From: DASVVT01 sp036386415
GTDB lineage: Bacteria; Acidobacteriota; Blastocatellia; Pyrinomonadales; Pyrinomonadaceae
Length of the DNA stretch: 64,000 nucleotides
Reading direction: 5' to 3'
NCBI GenBank assembly: GCA_036386415.1
Contig: DASVVT010000004.1
Coordinates: 51,888 to 115,887 of the forward strand
Below the pieces are notes generated by a model, which worked only from the letters and a program-made list of their open reading frames with translations, ran no database searches and was not told the DNA's origin. Both the position numbers and the translations under genes were made by a program. Shown here in pieces: positions 18,687 to 27,419 of the stretch. Positions within the stretch are counted from its first letter, which is position 1. Each line of letters begins with the position of its first letter.

Positions 18687-18868
18687 CAAAAGTTTATAGC
18701 CCGTTATCCTCAAGAGCGCCTGCGACAGTATGCACAATCCGCCGACGCACCGAAATTCAAGTTGATCGAAGAAGCTTCAACCACTTACCTCTGGAATCAT
18801 AACCTGAAAAAGCTTGCGGCGGGAAATAGGCTTCACCTCCGAGCGTGTTCTCTGATGAGCAATCATGC

Positions 18869-19888
18869 TTAATTGCCTACATATCGCGCATATAAAGAGC
18901 GTGCGGTGAGCACATCGTCAGTGCCGCGTATGATCGCGCGCGCATCTTTGAAGACGGTCAGTTCGTAGCCGCCCGCGTTGAAGCGTAAGAGATATGGATT
19001 GACGCTGACTTCGACCGAAGTGCGCAAGCGCCCGGCCAGCGCCGCGAGATCAATCTCAGACGGTACGGGCGGCGAGACCTGCACGGCCTGACGCCCACAC
19101 AAGACGGCAGCGAAGCCGCTGCCTTCCGCCTTCAACGACTCGTAAGAGCCGAGCGCACACGTCGGGCAATCCACAGAAGGCTCGCCCAAAGCGAGCGCGC
19201 GCCACTCGTTCCGCCACACGTCGAACTGCATCAGAGAGTTGTGCAGGCTCTCTGTCTGTCCCGTCAAAAGCTTCAAGGCTTCGCTGACCTGGAAGGCTGC
19301 GACGACGGAGATGATCGGCATAATCACGCCCGCCGTATCGCACGTCGGCGCGCTCCCCGCCTGGGGCGCTTCTTCAAAGACGCAGCGCAGGCACGGCGTC
19401 ACGCGCGGTCGCACAGTCATCGTCACACCGTATGATCCAACCGCCGCGCCATAGACCCAGTTGACGCTGTGCTTCACGCACGCATCGTTAATCAGGTAAC
19501 GCGTCGCAAAATTATCCGTCCCATCAAGCACGACATCGCGATCACTGATGAATCGCTCCACGTTCGTATGATTCACGTCGGCCACCAACGCCTCCGCATC
19601 AATCTCCGCATTGATCTCCGCGATATGGTCGACGCACGCCACAGCCTTCGGCAAACGCTCCCTCGCATCCCGCTCCGTGAACATCGTCTGCCTCTGAAGA
19701 TTCGACGCCTCGACGAAATCCCTATCAACAATCCGCAGACTCCCCACCCCCGCGCGCGCCAGCGCCTCCGCCTGCGCCGTCCCCAACGCCCCGCAACCCA
19801 CGATCAACACCCGCGCATCAAGCAGACGCCGCTGCCCTTCCTCGCCAATCCCATCAAACAGAATTTGTCTGCTGTAACGTTCGTTCAT
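18869..19888 (-). CDS. ThiF/MoeB/HesA-family adenylyltransferase
   Basis: A 339-residue E1-like enzyme that adenylates the C-terminus of a small ubiquitin-fold sulfur carrier (ThiS, MoaD or similar). Nucleotide-binding motif VLIVGCGALGTAQAE near residue 28, DRDFVEASNLQRQ near 56, and DGTDNFATRYLIND near 120 are as expected. Two CxxC pairs (CLRC near 169 and CPTC near 242) form the zinc site. The C-terminal extension (about 260-339) is short and lacks a rhodanese domain. No sulfur-carrier gene is adjacent, so thiamin, molybdopterin or another pathway cannot be chosen. Confidence 0.9.
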   Translation of the reverse strand: MNERYSRQILFDGIGEEGQRRLLDARVLIVGCGALGTAQAEALARAGVGSLRIVDRDFVEASNLQRQTMFTERDARERLPKAVACVDHIAEINAEIDAEALVADVNHTNVERFISDRDVVLDGTDNFATRYLINDACVKHSVNWVYGAAVGSYGVTMTVRPRVTPCLRCVFEEAPQAGSAPTCDTAGVIMPIISVVAAFQVSEALKLLTGQTESLHNSLMQFDVWRNEWRALALGEPSVDCPTCALGSYESLKAEGSGFAAVLCGRQAVQVSPPVPSEIDLAALAGRLRTSVEVSVNPYLLRFNAGGYELTVFKDARAIIRGTDDVLTARSLYARYVGN

Positions 19889-19983
19889 TATTACCAGATG
19901 TCAGGCTTGAGAGTCGTCTATCTTCAATCGCAATCGCCTCTCCTATGCTCTGAACAGAGAGTTAGCAGGACACAGGGAGTTAA

Positions 19984-22764
19984 CTACCGCATCTCAGTCT
20001 CTCGAAGAGACTCGCGCAGGTCAGCTACGGCAGTATTAGTGTGAGTGATCCCGTAGAGGTCTAGAATCAAGTCGAAGGCTGTGATGAAGTAGGCCCGCTC
20101 GTTACGGAAGTCGCGATAAACTTGATCCCACATCAACGGGGGCAACGCCGTCTTTTTTTCTCCGGCCAGCAAGATGGGCATGACTGTATCCTTCTCCTCT
20201 TCCGTCCCCATGAGCCGTTGGCTAATCAACCCCACTTCGGCTGCGACCACACTGCCGGTGCTTGAGACCTGGTTCTTGAACTTATCGAAATACAGCGGTG
20301 TGCCGACCGGTATCACAAGGTTGCATTCTGCTATGCGGCTGACGAATGTTGACACTCTTTTGCCCGCGCGGTCGTTCTCCCAACGATCAAGCACAACATT
20401 GATGCCAGCCTTTTGCAGGTCTTTGGCTAGACTGTGCTCCACCCAACGCTCTTGCTCTTTGATGCCCCAGGCGTAGCTGATGAAGCATTCGGGTCGCGTC
20501 AGGCGCTGGCCTTCCACGTAGGACCTTAACCGAAAGACAGCTTGCTCGAAGCGCGTCCGCTGGTCTGCGAACCATCGTTGCTCCTCTACCTTGCGATGTT
20601 CAGTCTGCGTCAACTGGATCGGCTCGTCGGCTTTAGGCAACGTAAGTTTGTCACCACACTCTGGACAGAAGGCGAATGCGCTGCCCTTACGATGCTGCTC
20701 GCGCGCGACAGCGCGGTTAAGCGCGTGGTCGTTGGAGCATACGACCGGCTCGTAGCGGAAGACGCTCAGGTTGCGGCGAGCCAGGAAGCTTTCAAACAAG
20801 CCCTGGAACAGCGTCCTCACAGGCCGACCGACGTTCGTGCCGAAATAAAGCACCAGGTCAAGCTCGCCGTCGCTTTCGGCGTCCTGGCGGAATCCGCAGA
20901 TCAGTCCGTCGCCCATCTCGTAGCGCGCCTGATTGTGCCATTGGTCTGTTCGCGTGAACGTCTGTGTGTAGCCCAGCAGCACCACCAGCGACGCATAGAC
21001 ATTCTCGACCGCGCCGCCGACCGTGTAGGCCACGCCGTCTTCCGTCGTCTGCTCGTCCTCCAGCAGCGGCTTCTTAAGATTGATTAGTTCAGGGAAGACC
21101 AGATACGACTTACCGCCGAGTGGGTCGGTTTCGCGGAAGCAGACGTTGTGTTCGAGGAACAGCAGTGCCGCAGAGTCAAGTAAGATGTCGCGCTCGCCTG
21201 GCGAAAGCTTCTCCAATTCGGGGAAGGAATACCCGCCCTCCATCAGTCGCTTCTCTTCCAACGAACCCAAGCCCCTTGGATTGCGCCTCGCTTCCAGCAC
21301 GAACGATGCCGCCAGATTGTTGAGCAGTTCCGGGGCGAGCAGGACGCGATCTTCTCCCTTAGACGTGCGCAGCCGCTTCACCAAGCCATGATTCTCCAGG
21401 TGGCCGACAGCCGTCATCATCTCCGCGTCGGAGAATTGCCAGTCCACATCCATCCGCTCAAGCTGCCCTCGCAGTTCCGGCGGACTCACGATCAACGGCT
21501 GCCCCTCCCGCCTCTCCTTCAGCTTCAGCACGTAGTCCTTGATCCGCTTGAACGTGACCGTCGTCACCGTGGCCGGTTTGTCCTCCCACGGAATCTGCTC
21601 CTTCATCCGCCGCAACAACTCATCCAGCCCTATGTTCTCTTTGGCGCTGGTCGCCAGATAACCGCCGCCGATGCCGCGACGACGACAGAATTCGTCCAGC
21701 TCCGACTGCGTCAAGCGCGCTTCTCCACGATCCGCGCGCGCACCGACCAGGATCGTCCGGCAGGCATTCAGCTTCTGGCGGGAGGCTTGTCCAGCCATGA
21801 GTTGCTTCAACCAGAACTCCACTCCGTGCAGCGGATCACGGCTGTCGGTCGGATCGAACAGGATAAGCGCGAGGTCGGAATCGTCCAGAAATAGAGCGTG
21901 CGTCAGCCTGTAATCGGGCTGCCCGGCCAAATCCCACAGAATCGCTTCGCACTCAGTACCGTCCTGGCGGCGCGTGCCGAGTTCATCGACCACCCAAAAC
22001 TGTTGGCCGTGCGTCGAGGAATGTTCCTTGAATTCCCTATGCGCCAGCCGCCACCCCAGCCCCGTCTTGCCCACACCCGAATCGCCCACCAACACGATCT
22101 TAGCCGTCGTGTGATGCACCGCCTCCACCGCTGGCTTGGCTCCCGGCGCTTTGCCTAGCAGCGCGTCGAAGTCCAGCTCCCAGAAGTGAATCAGCTTGGA
22201 TCGCTCGTCATGAGACGCGTCTGGCCTTGAGCCAAGTGTAGCTAGCAGCGGCAATACAGGATGAAACGTGAGGCCTGGCTGCCACCTACCAGATTCTACC
22301 AGTCCCGGGATGACAGCGACTGTCTCCCAAGTCTCGCAACTCCAGAGGCGCACGATTCCATCCTCACTCCTAGAGGCTAGAAGTCGCCCATCAACAGAGA
22401 AGGCGATAGCAGCCAAACCGCTAGTGTGCCCTTCAAGGGTGTGAAGCAGCTTGCCGCTAGAGACTTCCCATAGCTTCACCTTACTGGCACTCGTGGCTAA
22501 CGCACCGCCCTCTGGATTTAACGCAATGCTGTAGATATATGCCTCTTGCACTTCAAGGTTGTGAAGCAACTTGCCGCTAGAGACTTCCCACAGCTTGACT
22601 GTACCATCACCGCCACCGCTAGCTAGTATTTGCCCCTCCGAGTCGAACGCTAAACTCGCGACAATCTTCTTGTGCCCTTCAAGAGTGCGTAACAGCTTCA
22701 CGCCCTGTGGTAATTCCCGCTCTTGCTGCTCACTAACGTGCCCGTCTCGTTCCTGATTCGACAT
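19984..22764 (-). CDS. WD40 / Roc GTPase / TIR- or SEFIR-like protein
   Basis: A 926-residue multidomain protein. Residues 22-200 hold about four WD40 repeats (SGKLLHTLEGHTSGLAAIAF; DGIVRLW). Residues 221-390 form a Roc-type small GTPase: P-loop GDSGVGKT at 227, switch DLAGQ at 278, GARAD at 341 and SAK at 373. Residues 405-660 follow Roc where a COR-like region would be. Residues 676-705 hold spaced cysteines (VVCSND, FCPECGDK), a possible zinc ribbon. Residues 757-905 begin PECFISYAWG and continue GINVVLDRWEND and LVIPVGTPLYF, a TIR or SEFIR-like fold. I see no obvious NADase catalytic Glu in the usual place. The architecture suggests a sensor (WD40), switch (GTPase) and signalling or killing output, as in immune receptors; a defence role is inferred only. 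Confidence 0.8.
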   Translation of the reverse strand: MSNQERDGHVSEQQERELPQGVKLLRTLEGHKKIVASLAFDSEGQILASGGGDGTVKLWEVSSGKLLHNLEVQEAYIYSIALNPEGGALATSASKVKLWEVSSGKLLHTLEGHTSGLAAIAFSVDGRLLASRSEDGIVRLWSCETWETVAVIPGLVESGRWQPGLTFHPVLPLLATLGSRPDASHDERSKLIHFWELDFDALLGKAPGAKPAVEAVHHTTAKIVLVGDSGVGKTGLGWRLAHREFKEHSSTHGQQFWVVDELGTRRQDGTECEAILWDLAGQPDYRLTHALFLDDSDLALILFDPTDSRDPLHGVEFWLKQLMAGQASRQKLNACRTILVGARADRGEARLTQSELDEFCRRRGIGGGYLATSAKENIGLDELLRRMKEQIPWEDKPATVTTVTFKRIKDYVLKLKERREGQPLIVSPPELRGQLERMDVDWQFSDAEMMTAVGHLENHGLVKRLRTSKGEDRVLLAPELLNNLAASFVLEARRNPRGLGSLEEKRLMEGGYSFPELEKLSPGERDILLDSAALLFLEHNVCFRETDPLGGKSYLVFPELINLKKPLLEDEQTTEDGVAYTVGGAVENVYASLVVLLGYTQTFTRTDQWHNQARYEMGDGLICGFRQDAESDGELDLVLYFGTNVGRPVRTLFQGLFESFLARRNLSVFRYEPVVCSNDHALNRAVAREQHRKGSAFAFCPECGDKLTLPKADEPIQLTQTEHRKVEEQRWFADQRTRFEQAVFRLRSYVEGQRLTRPECFISYAWGIKEQERWVEHSLAKDLQKAGINVVLDRWENDRAGKRVSTFVSRIAECNLVIPVGTPLYFDKFKNQVSSTGSVVAAEVGLISQRLMGTEEEKDTVMPILLAGEKKTALPPLMWDQVYRDFRNERAYFITAFDLILDLYGITHTNTAVADLRESLRETEMR

Positions 22765-22916
22765 TGCCGTATCTAATCCTTCCGCTCGTTAGCTGTCAAT
22801 TGAGTATGAGATTCATGAAATCACACAAGGCTGGCTCCATCACTCGCTACCGGAGCAACAGCGACTGGCTGATTCCGGCCTTCTGGCTGAATAAAGATGT
22901 ACACTGAAATCTCTTA

Positions 22917-24452
22917 CTATTTCAATGCGTGCAGAGCCGCTTCGAGCATCACTTCGACTGGCGCAGGCTTATCCGTCCAAAACTTGAACTGCTCTGCGGC
23001 CTGTGCGACGAGCATATGTAGGCCGCCCATGGTGTCGCAGCCAGCCTCGCGTGCTTCGCGCATGAAATGCGTCTCAAGGGGATTGTAGACGAGATCGTAA
23101 ATGAGGTGCGCGCCGCGAAGCTGATGAGCGCGGGCGGGCGTGTCGTCTTGATGCAGGCCGTGTGTGCCGAGCGGGGTTGCGTTGATGACGACATCGAAGC
23201 CGTCGAAGGAGGCGGCGTCGAGATGCTGGAAGGAGGCGTCGAATTCTTTGGCTAGATGGCGGGCGCGTTCGGGGTTGCGTGCAAAGAGGGTCGTGTGCGC
23301 TCCCTCGCGGTGTAGGCTCCAGAGGGCTGCGCGGGCGGCGCCGCCCGCGCCGATGATGGCGAAGCGTTTGTCGTGGAGGTGGCCGATTTTGTCGAGGAGC
23401 GGAGCGAGCAGCGCCGTGGCGTCCGTGTTGTAGCCGTGAAGCTCATCGCCCTGGACGATGATGGTATTGGCTGCGCCGATCTCGCGTGCAGAGGGTTCGA
23501 TCCAGTCGAGGTGTTCGAGCACGGCGCTCTTGTGCGGGGCTGTGACGCTCAGGCCGCGCAGGTTCCAGTTAAGCTCGCGCGTTCGAGGGTGCGCCATGCG
23601 GTGCAGGAAAGCTTTCGCGTCTTGGACTTCAAAAGGGATGTAGACGGCGTTCAGGCCGGAGGCGTCGAATGCCGCGTTGTGCATGTGAGGCGAGACGGAG
23701 TGCGCGACCGGATGTCCCATCAGTCCCATGATCTCTGTATGCTCGTCTAGTTTGTGAACATGGTAGAGGTCGCGCAGTTCTGCGGCTGTCGGTTGTCCGG
23801 GTGCGGTGGCGCTCTCTGCGTCTAAAGCGCCGTAGGTGAGAAATGCGCCGCGCGAGGGGGCGAGGATGCGCGTCCACGTTCCGGCCTCGCCCATCGCGAT
23901 GGCTACCACCTCGCGCCCTTCAAGACGGGCACGCTCTAGCAGGCGAAACAGCGCTAGACAGTCTGTAATCTCTTTGACCCGGACGGCGATCTTGAGGACG
24001 CGCGCGGGCGTGGGCTTCATGCGCGCGTAGATGCTCTCAAGATTGGAAGAACCCGCAAAGTCGTGGTGTGAACAGATGACGCGGCTCCAATCGAGCGGCG
24101 CGCGCTGCCCTGAGAGTAGAACCGCCAGATCAAGCTCTATGTCCGCGAAGCCTGTGAACTGCTCGTCATAGCCGAAATGATCGAGCCAGAAGGCGACGCG
24201 GCTCAGGCTGTCTATCTCAAGATGCCCGCCCTGCTCGACTGGTCGGAGCGTGAGGATGAACGGGCATGACTGCGTGCGAAGCAGAGCGTGTAGATCGCGC
24301 AGGGCTTCTTCAAGCTCCGCACCTCGGAGGCAATCCAATCGCAGCTCAACCAGATCGCCGACGCGTGCGGCGCGTGCGACCTCTGCGGCCAAATCTCGCG
24401 CGCGCTCGACGCAAACAGGGACGCAGATGATGCCTTGTTCCTTCTCTTTCAT
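22917..24452 (-). CDS. aroDE: bifunctional 3-dehydroquinate dehydratase / shikimate dehydrogenase
   Basis: A 511-residue fusion of two consecutive shikimate-pathway enzymes. Residues 1-225 are type I dehydroquinate dehydratase: VELRLDCL (Glu), ICSHHDFAGS (catalytic His near 128) and RVLKIAVRV (Schiff-base Lys near 154). Residues 240-511 are shikimate dehydrogenase: GHPVAHSVSPHMHNAAFD near 245, LSVTAPHKSAVLEH (catalytic Lys near 303), GYNTDATALL near 340 and the NADP-binding IIGAGGAARAALW near 363. The same order of fusion is known in plants and chlamydiae. Both active sites look complete. It is single on its strand, and no other aro gene is adjacent. Confidence 0.93.
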   Translation of the reverse strand: MKEKEQGIICVPVCVERARDLAAEVARAARVGDLVELRLDCLRGAELEEALRDLHALLRTQSCPFILTLRPVEQGGHLEIDSLSRVAFWLDHFGYDEQFTGFADIELDLAVLLSGQRAPLDWSRVICSHHDFAGSSNLESIYARMKPTPARVLKIAVRVKEITDCLALFRLLERARLEGREVVAIAMGEAGTWTRILAPSRGAFLTYGALDAESATAPGQPTAAELRDLYHVHKLDEHTEIMGLMGHPVAHSVSPHMHNAAFDASGLNAVYIPFEVQDAKAFLHRMAHPRTRELNWNLRGLSVTAPHKSAVLEHLDWIEPSAREIGAANTIIVQGDELHGYNTDATALLAPLLDKIGHLHDKRFAIIGAGGAARAALWSLHREGAHTTLFARNPERARHLAKEFDASFQHLDAASFDGFDVVINATPLGTHGLHQDDTPARAHQLRGAHLIYDLVYNPLETHFMREAREAGCDTMGGLHMLVAQAAEQFKFWTDKPAPVEVMLEAALHALK

Positions 24453-24564
24453 TTAAGACAAAGCGAGGCGATGCGCGCTCCCGGTCATCTCGCCGCCGGA
24501 AGATAGCAATCGCCTCCGCTGGATAAAAATTTGGACGCCTTGAGGCTGTTCTCTGGCGCTTAAC

Positions 24565-25506
24565 TTATGTCGTCTCGAACAACTCGTGCGACAAATAGCG
24601 CTCGCCGAAATCACAGATGATAGAGACGAGGCGCTTGCCTTCTCCTAACTCCTTCGCCAGGTCGCGCGCCGCCCAGGTGATCGCGCCTGATGAGATGCCG
24701 CAGAAGATACCTTCCTCGCGCGCAAGGCGACGCGCCATCTCAAGCGCGTCCGTGTAATCGACGCGCACGACGCGATCCACTACGGAAGGGTCATAGTTGC
24801 GCGGAACGAATCCCGCGCCGATGCCCTGAATCTTATTCGGCCCGGCCTCGCCGCCCGAGAGCACGGGCGATGAAGATGGCTCGACCGCGACGACCAGCAC
24901 CTTGTCGCCGAGGCGCTCTTTCAAAACCTGTCCGACGCCCGTCACAGTGCCGCCCGTGCCGACGCCCGCGACGAAGCAGTCGAGGCGTCCGTCCGTGTCT
25001 TCCCAAACTTCTTCGGCGGTCGTGCGGCGATGCACTTCCGGGTTCGCAGGGTTGTCAAATTGTCCGGGCGTCCAACTGTTTTTGGTCTGCTCGAAAATCT
25101 CCGCAGCCTTTTTGATCGAGCCCTTCATCCCCTCCGCGCCCGGCGTCAAGACGACCTCCGCGCCGAGAGACGAGAGCACGCGACGCCTTTCGACCGTCAC
25201 CGTGTCGGGCATCGTGACGATCAGCTTGTAGCCACGGACTGCCGCAGCGAAAGCGAGCGCGATGCCTGTGTTGCCGGAAGTTGGTTCGATGATGATGGTC
25301 TCGCCCGGCTTGATGAGACCATCGCGCTCGGCGGCTTCGATCATCGCCGCGCCGATCCGGTCTTTAACCGAATCCATAGGGTTCTGCGATTCGAGCTTGA
25401 CGATCAACTCGGCAGAGTTCGGATAGGGGATGCTGTTCAAGCGTACGAGCGGCGTGTAGCCGATCAGCTCTAGCATGTTGTTAGCTACTTTGGGGCGTTG
25501 CGGCAT
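24565..25506 (-). CDS. cysK: cysteine synthase A (O-acetylserine sulfhydrylase)
   Basis: A 313-residue PLP enzyme that makes cysteine from O-acetylserine and sulfide. The PLP-binding Lys lies in NPMDSVKDRIGAAM near residue 46, the substrate loop is PTSGNTGIALAF near 75, GVGTGGTVTGVG near 185 binds the PLP phosphate, and GISSGAITWAA near 275 completes the site. Length is normal. An AAGGAG ribosome-binding site precedes the ATG. Downstream of it (minus strand) is AroDE, 112 bases away, with no clear operon link. Confidence 0.95.
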   Translation of the reverse strand: MPQRPKVANNMLELIGYTPLVRLNSIPYPNSAELIVKLESQNPMDSVKDRIGAAMIEAAERDGLIKPGETIIIEPTSGNTGIALAFAAAVRGYKLIVTMPDTVTVERRRVLSSLGAEVVLTPGAEGMKGSIKKAAEIFEQTKNSWTPGQFDNPANPEVHRRTTAEEVWEDTDGRLDCFVAGVGTGGTVTGVGQVLKERLGDKVLVVAVEPSSSPVLSGGEAGPNKIQGIGAGFVPRNYDPSVVDRVVRVDYTDALEMARRLAREEGIFCGISSGAITWAARDLAKELGEGKRLVSIICDFGERYLSHELFETT

Positions 25507-25722
25507 GGTTAGGAAACTCCTTCCGGCTTTAGAAAGACGATTGCATGACCTGGAAACTTGAATGTTGAAAAACTATACAGCGGCGCGCGCAACCCGCGCA
25601 AGGCACACCTGTCAGTAGTCGGGTGAGTTAGAAAATCAAGGCCGGTATCTTCCCGCTCTTTAATTTCAAAGTGAACCACTGCCCACCTGTCAGCTCATGG
25701 TGTCGTCGTCGGAAAGCGCGGC

Positions 25723-26286
25723 TTAAACCTTCTTCTCAGACTTTCCGCGCGGGGTGGCGAGATACTCCGTCGGCCCTTCCGTACCCAGGTGTCGCGTCGT
25801 GCCTTCAGTGACGCTCGGTGGCGGCGGCATCAATTCAGAGGTGCTGCGCGCAGGGAGTTCGGCTGCACGCGGGTCGGGCGAGACGGCTCTCGCGGGCGCT
25901 CGTTCGGAAGATAGCTGGCGCTGTTCGATCTTCATGCGTACGATCTCCGCCACGCCGCCGCCGAGCATGGCGAATGCAGGGATAAACATCCAGAACCACC
26001 AACCTCTCCCCATCGGCACGAATGCGAGCACAATGGCGGCGATGAGGAACCCTAGACCCATAAAGATGGGCTTGATAACTTTTTCGATTCCCTGCTCGTC
26101 TCTGTGCCTGCGCCTGCGTCGCCTGATCGGCTCATGCTCCTGGCTGAAGTCGTCCAGGTCTGTCGCCTGCTTCTCCAGCGTCAAAGTCCCGCTCATCGCC
26201 TGCGGTACGAGGCTGATGTCAGCGCCGCACGCGCGACAGAACCTTGCGCCGTCCATGTTCTGCGTCGCACATTTAGGACAAAACAT
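25723..26286 (-). CDS. zinc-ribbon membrane protein
   Basis: A 187-residue protein. Residues 1-25 form a zinc ribbon (MFCPKCATQNMDGARFCRACG, two CxxC pairs; shown in part). A charged Arg-rich segment near residues 56-65 precedes two hydrophobic segments (75-92 and 96-113). The C-terminal third is Pro/Ser/Glu-rich and probably disordered. Such zinc-ribbon plus two-helix proteins are common but uncharacterised. A GGAGG sequence lies about ten bases before the ATG. Confidence 0.7.
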   Translation of the reverse strand: MFCPKCATQNMDGARFCRACGADISLVPQAMSGTLTLEKQATDLDDFSQEHEPIRRRRRRHRDEQGIEKVIKPIFMGLGFLIAAIVLAFVPMGRGWWFWMFIPAFAMLGGGVAEIVRMKIEQRQLSSERAPARAVSPDPRAAELPARSTSELMPPPPSVTEGTTRHLGTEGPTEYLATPRGKSEKKV

Positions 26287-26362
26287 TTCCTTACGGCCTC
26301 CTCCCGACGTTGAGCCTTAGTATAGCCTTATTTGACTTCTCAGGACGTGTCAAAAAGGGAGA

Positions 26363-26452
26363 TGTAAACGCCGGAGGACGCAAAGTGCATCGCAAAGGTC
26401 GCAGATTCTTTGCGCTCTTTGCGCGTCTTCCTTTGCGTCCTTTGCGTTTATA
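26363..26452. repeat. GCAAAGG-word hairpin repeat, copy A4
   Basis: A more diverged copy. Its left arm starts TGTAAACGCCGGAGGACGCA and its right arm ends CCTTTGCGTCCTTTGCGTTT, with CGCAAAG words in both arms. It lies between the zinc-ribbon gene start and the rlmB stop. Confidence 0.8.
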
Positions 26453-26531
26453 TCTCTACTCACTAAACCACTCTGCTCCTCTTTTAAAACACGCTCTAAA
26501 AGTATCCGGTCACACTCCACGTCTCTGCTCG

Positions 26532-27419
26532 TCAATCGCTCTCCTTACCTCTCGATGCGCTTGCCGCGATCCGCTGCCTGACCGCTTCGTAAAGCAGGAT
26601 GCCTGCGGCGACGGAGACGTTGAGCGACGTGATCTGTCCGCGAAGGGGAATGTTTATGAGCGTATCGCAACGCTCGCGCACGAGGCGGTGCAGCCCCGCC
26701 CCTTCGCCCCCGAGGAAGAGCGCGCACGGCGCAGTCCAATCCCAGGCGGTGTAAGGAAGCGCAGCATCCATGCTTGCCCCCACAGTCCAGATGCCGCGCT
26801 CCTTCAACTCTTCAATCAACCGGACAAGATTGGTCGCGCGCGCAACCGCGATGTGCTCCAAGGCTCCAGCAGCCGTCTTCGCCACCGTTTCGGTCAGACC
26901 GGCGGCGCGACGCTCCGGGATAAAGATGGCGTGCGCTCCAGCGCATTCCGCCGTCCTGATGATCGCGCCAAGGTTGCGCGGGTCTTCTACGCCGTCAAGG
27001 ACGACGACAAGCGGTGGATCGGGCGTGCCGACGCGTGCGGCGAGCGCGTCGAGCGTTTCTTCCGCATCACTGTAGCGGGCTGCCGCGATCACTGCGACTA
27101 CCCCCTGGTGGTTTGCGTCTTCGCCGACCATGCGCGCAAGGTCTGCGCGCGAGGCGCGATGCACAGGCACGTTTGCGCTGCGTGCCAGCTCTATCAACTC
27201 GCGCAGGCGAACGATACGCGCCCCTTCGGCAATCGTAATCTGCTCTATCGGGCGCTGTCTTGTGCGCAGGGCTTCGACGACGGGGCTCACTCCATAAAGT
27301 CTCGTGCCGCCACCAGCCGCGCTCCCCGAAACACTGTGCGCATCCCTTCCCTGTGGGACAGTCTCATGCTGCGCGGGTTTTGCCATGCGAGGCCGTCTGC
27401 GCTCTTCCCGTCTGGTCAT
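26532..27419 (-). CDS. rlmB: 23S rRNA 2'-O-ribose methyltransferase, TrmH/SpoU family (RlmB-like)
   Basis: A 295-residue SPOUT methyltransferase. The N-terminal substrate-binding domain starts near LYGVSPVVEALR (residue 41). The three SPOUT motifs are VLDGVEDPRNLGAIIRTAE near 150, ALFLGGEGAGLHRL near 238, and IPLRGQITSLNVSVAAGILL near 262. This layout fits RlmB, which methylates G2251 of 23S rRNA, although other TrmH members share it. The first 35 residues are a basic, low-complexity extension. Its ATG overlaps the stop of the preceding gene (ATGA), so translation is probably coupled. Confidence 0.88.
   Translation of the reverse strand: MTRREERRRPRMAKPAQHETVPQGRDAHSVSGSAAGGGTRLYGVSPVVEALRTRQRPIEQITIAEGARIVRLRELIELARSANVPVHRASRADLARMVGEDANHQGVVAVIAAARYSDAEETLDALAARVGTPDPPLVVVLDGVEDPRNLGAIIRTAECAGAHAIFIPERRAAGLTETVAKTAAGALEHIAVARATNLVRLIEELKERGIWTVGASMDAALPYTAWDWTAPCALFLGGEGAGLHRLVRERCDTLINIPLRGQITSLNVSVAAGILLYEAVRQRIAASASRGKESD

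Noticed and set aside
18869..19888. ThiF/MoeB next to the TIR-like protein as a defence operon (Bil- or CBASS-like)
   Set aside because: No E2, JAB or cyclase gene is nearby, the two genes have separate spacing, and the enzyme looks like ordinary sulfur-carrier activation.
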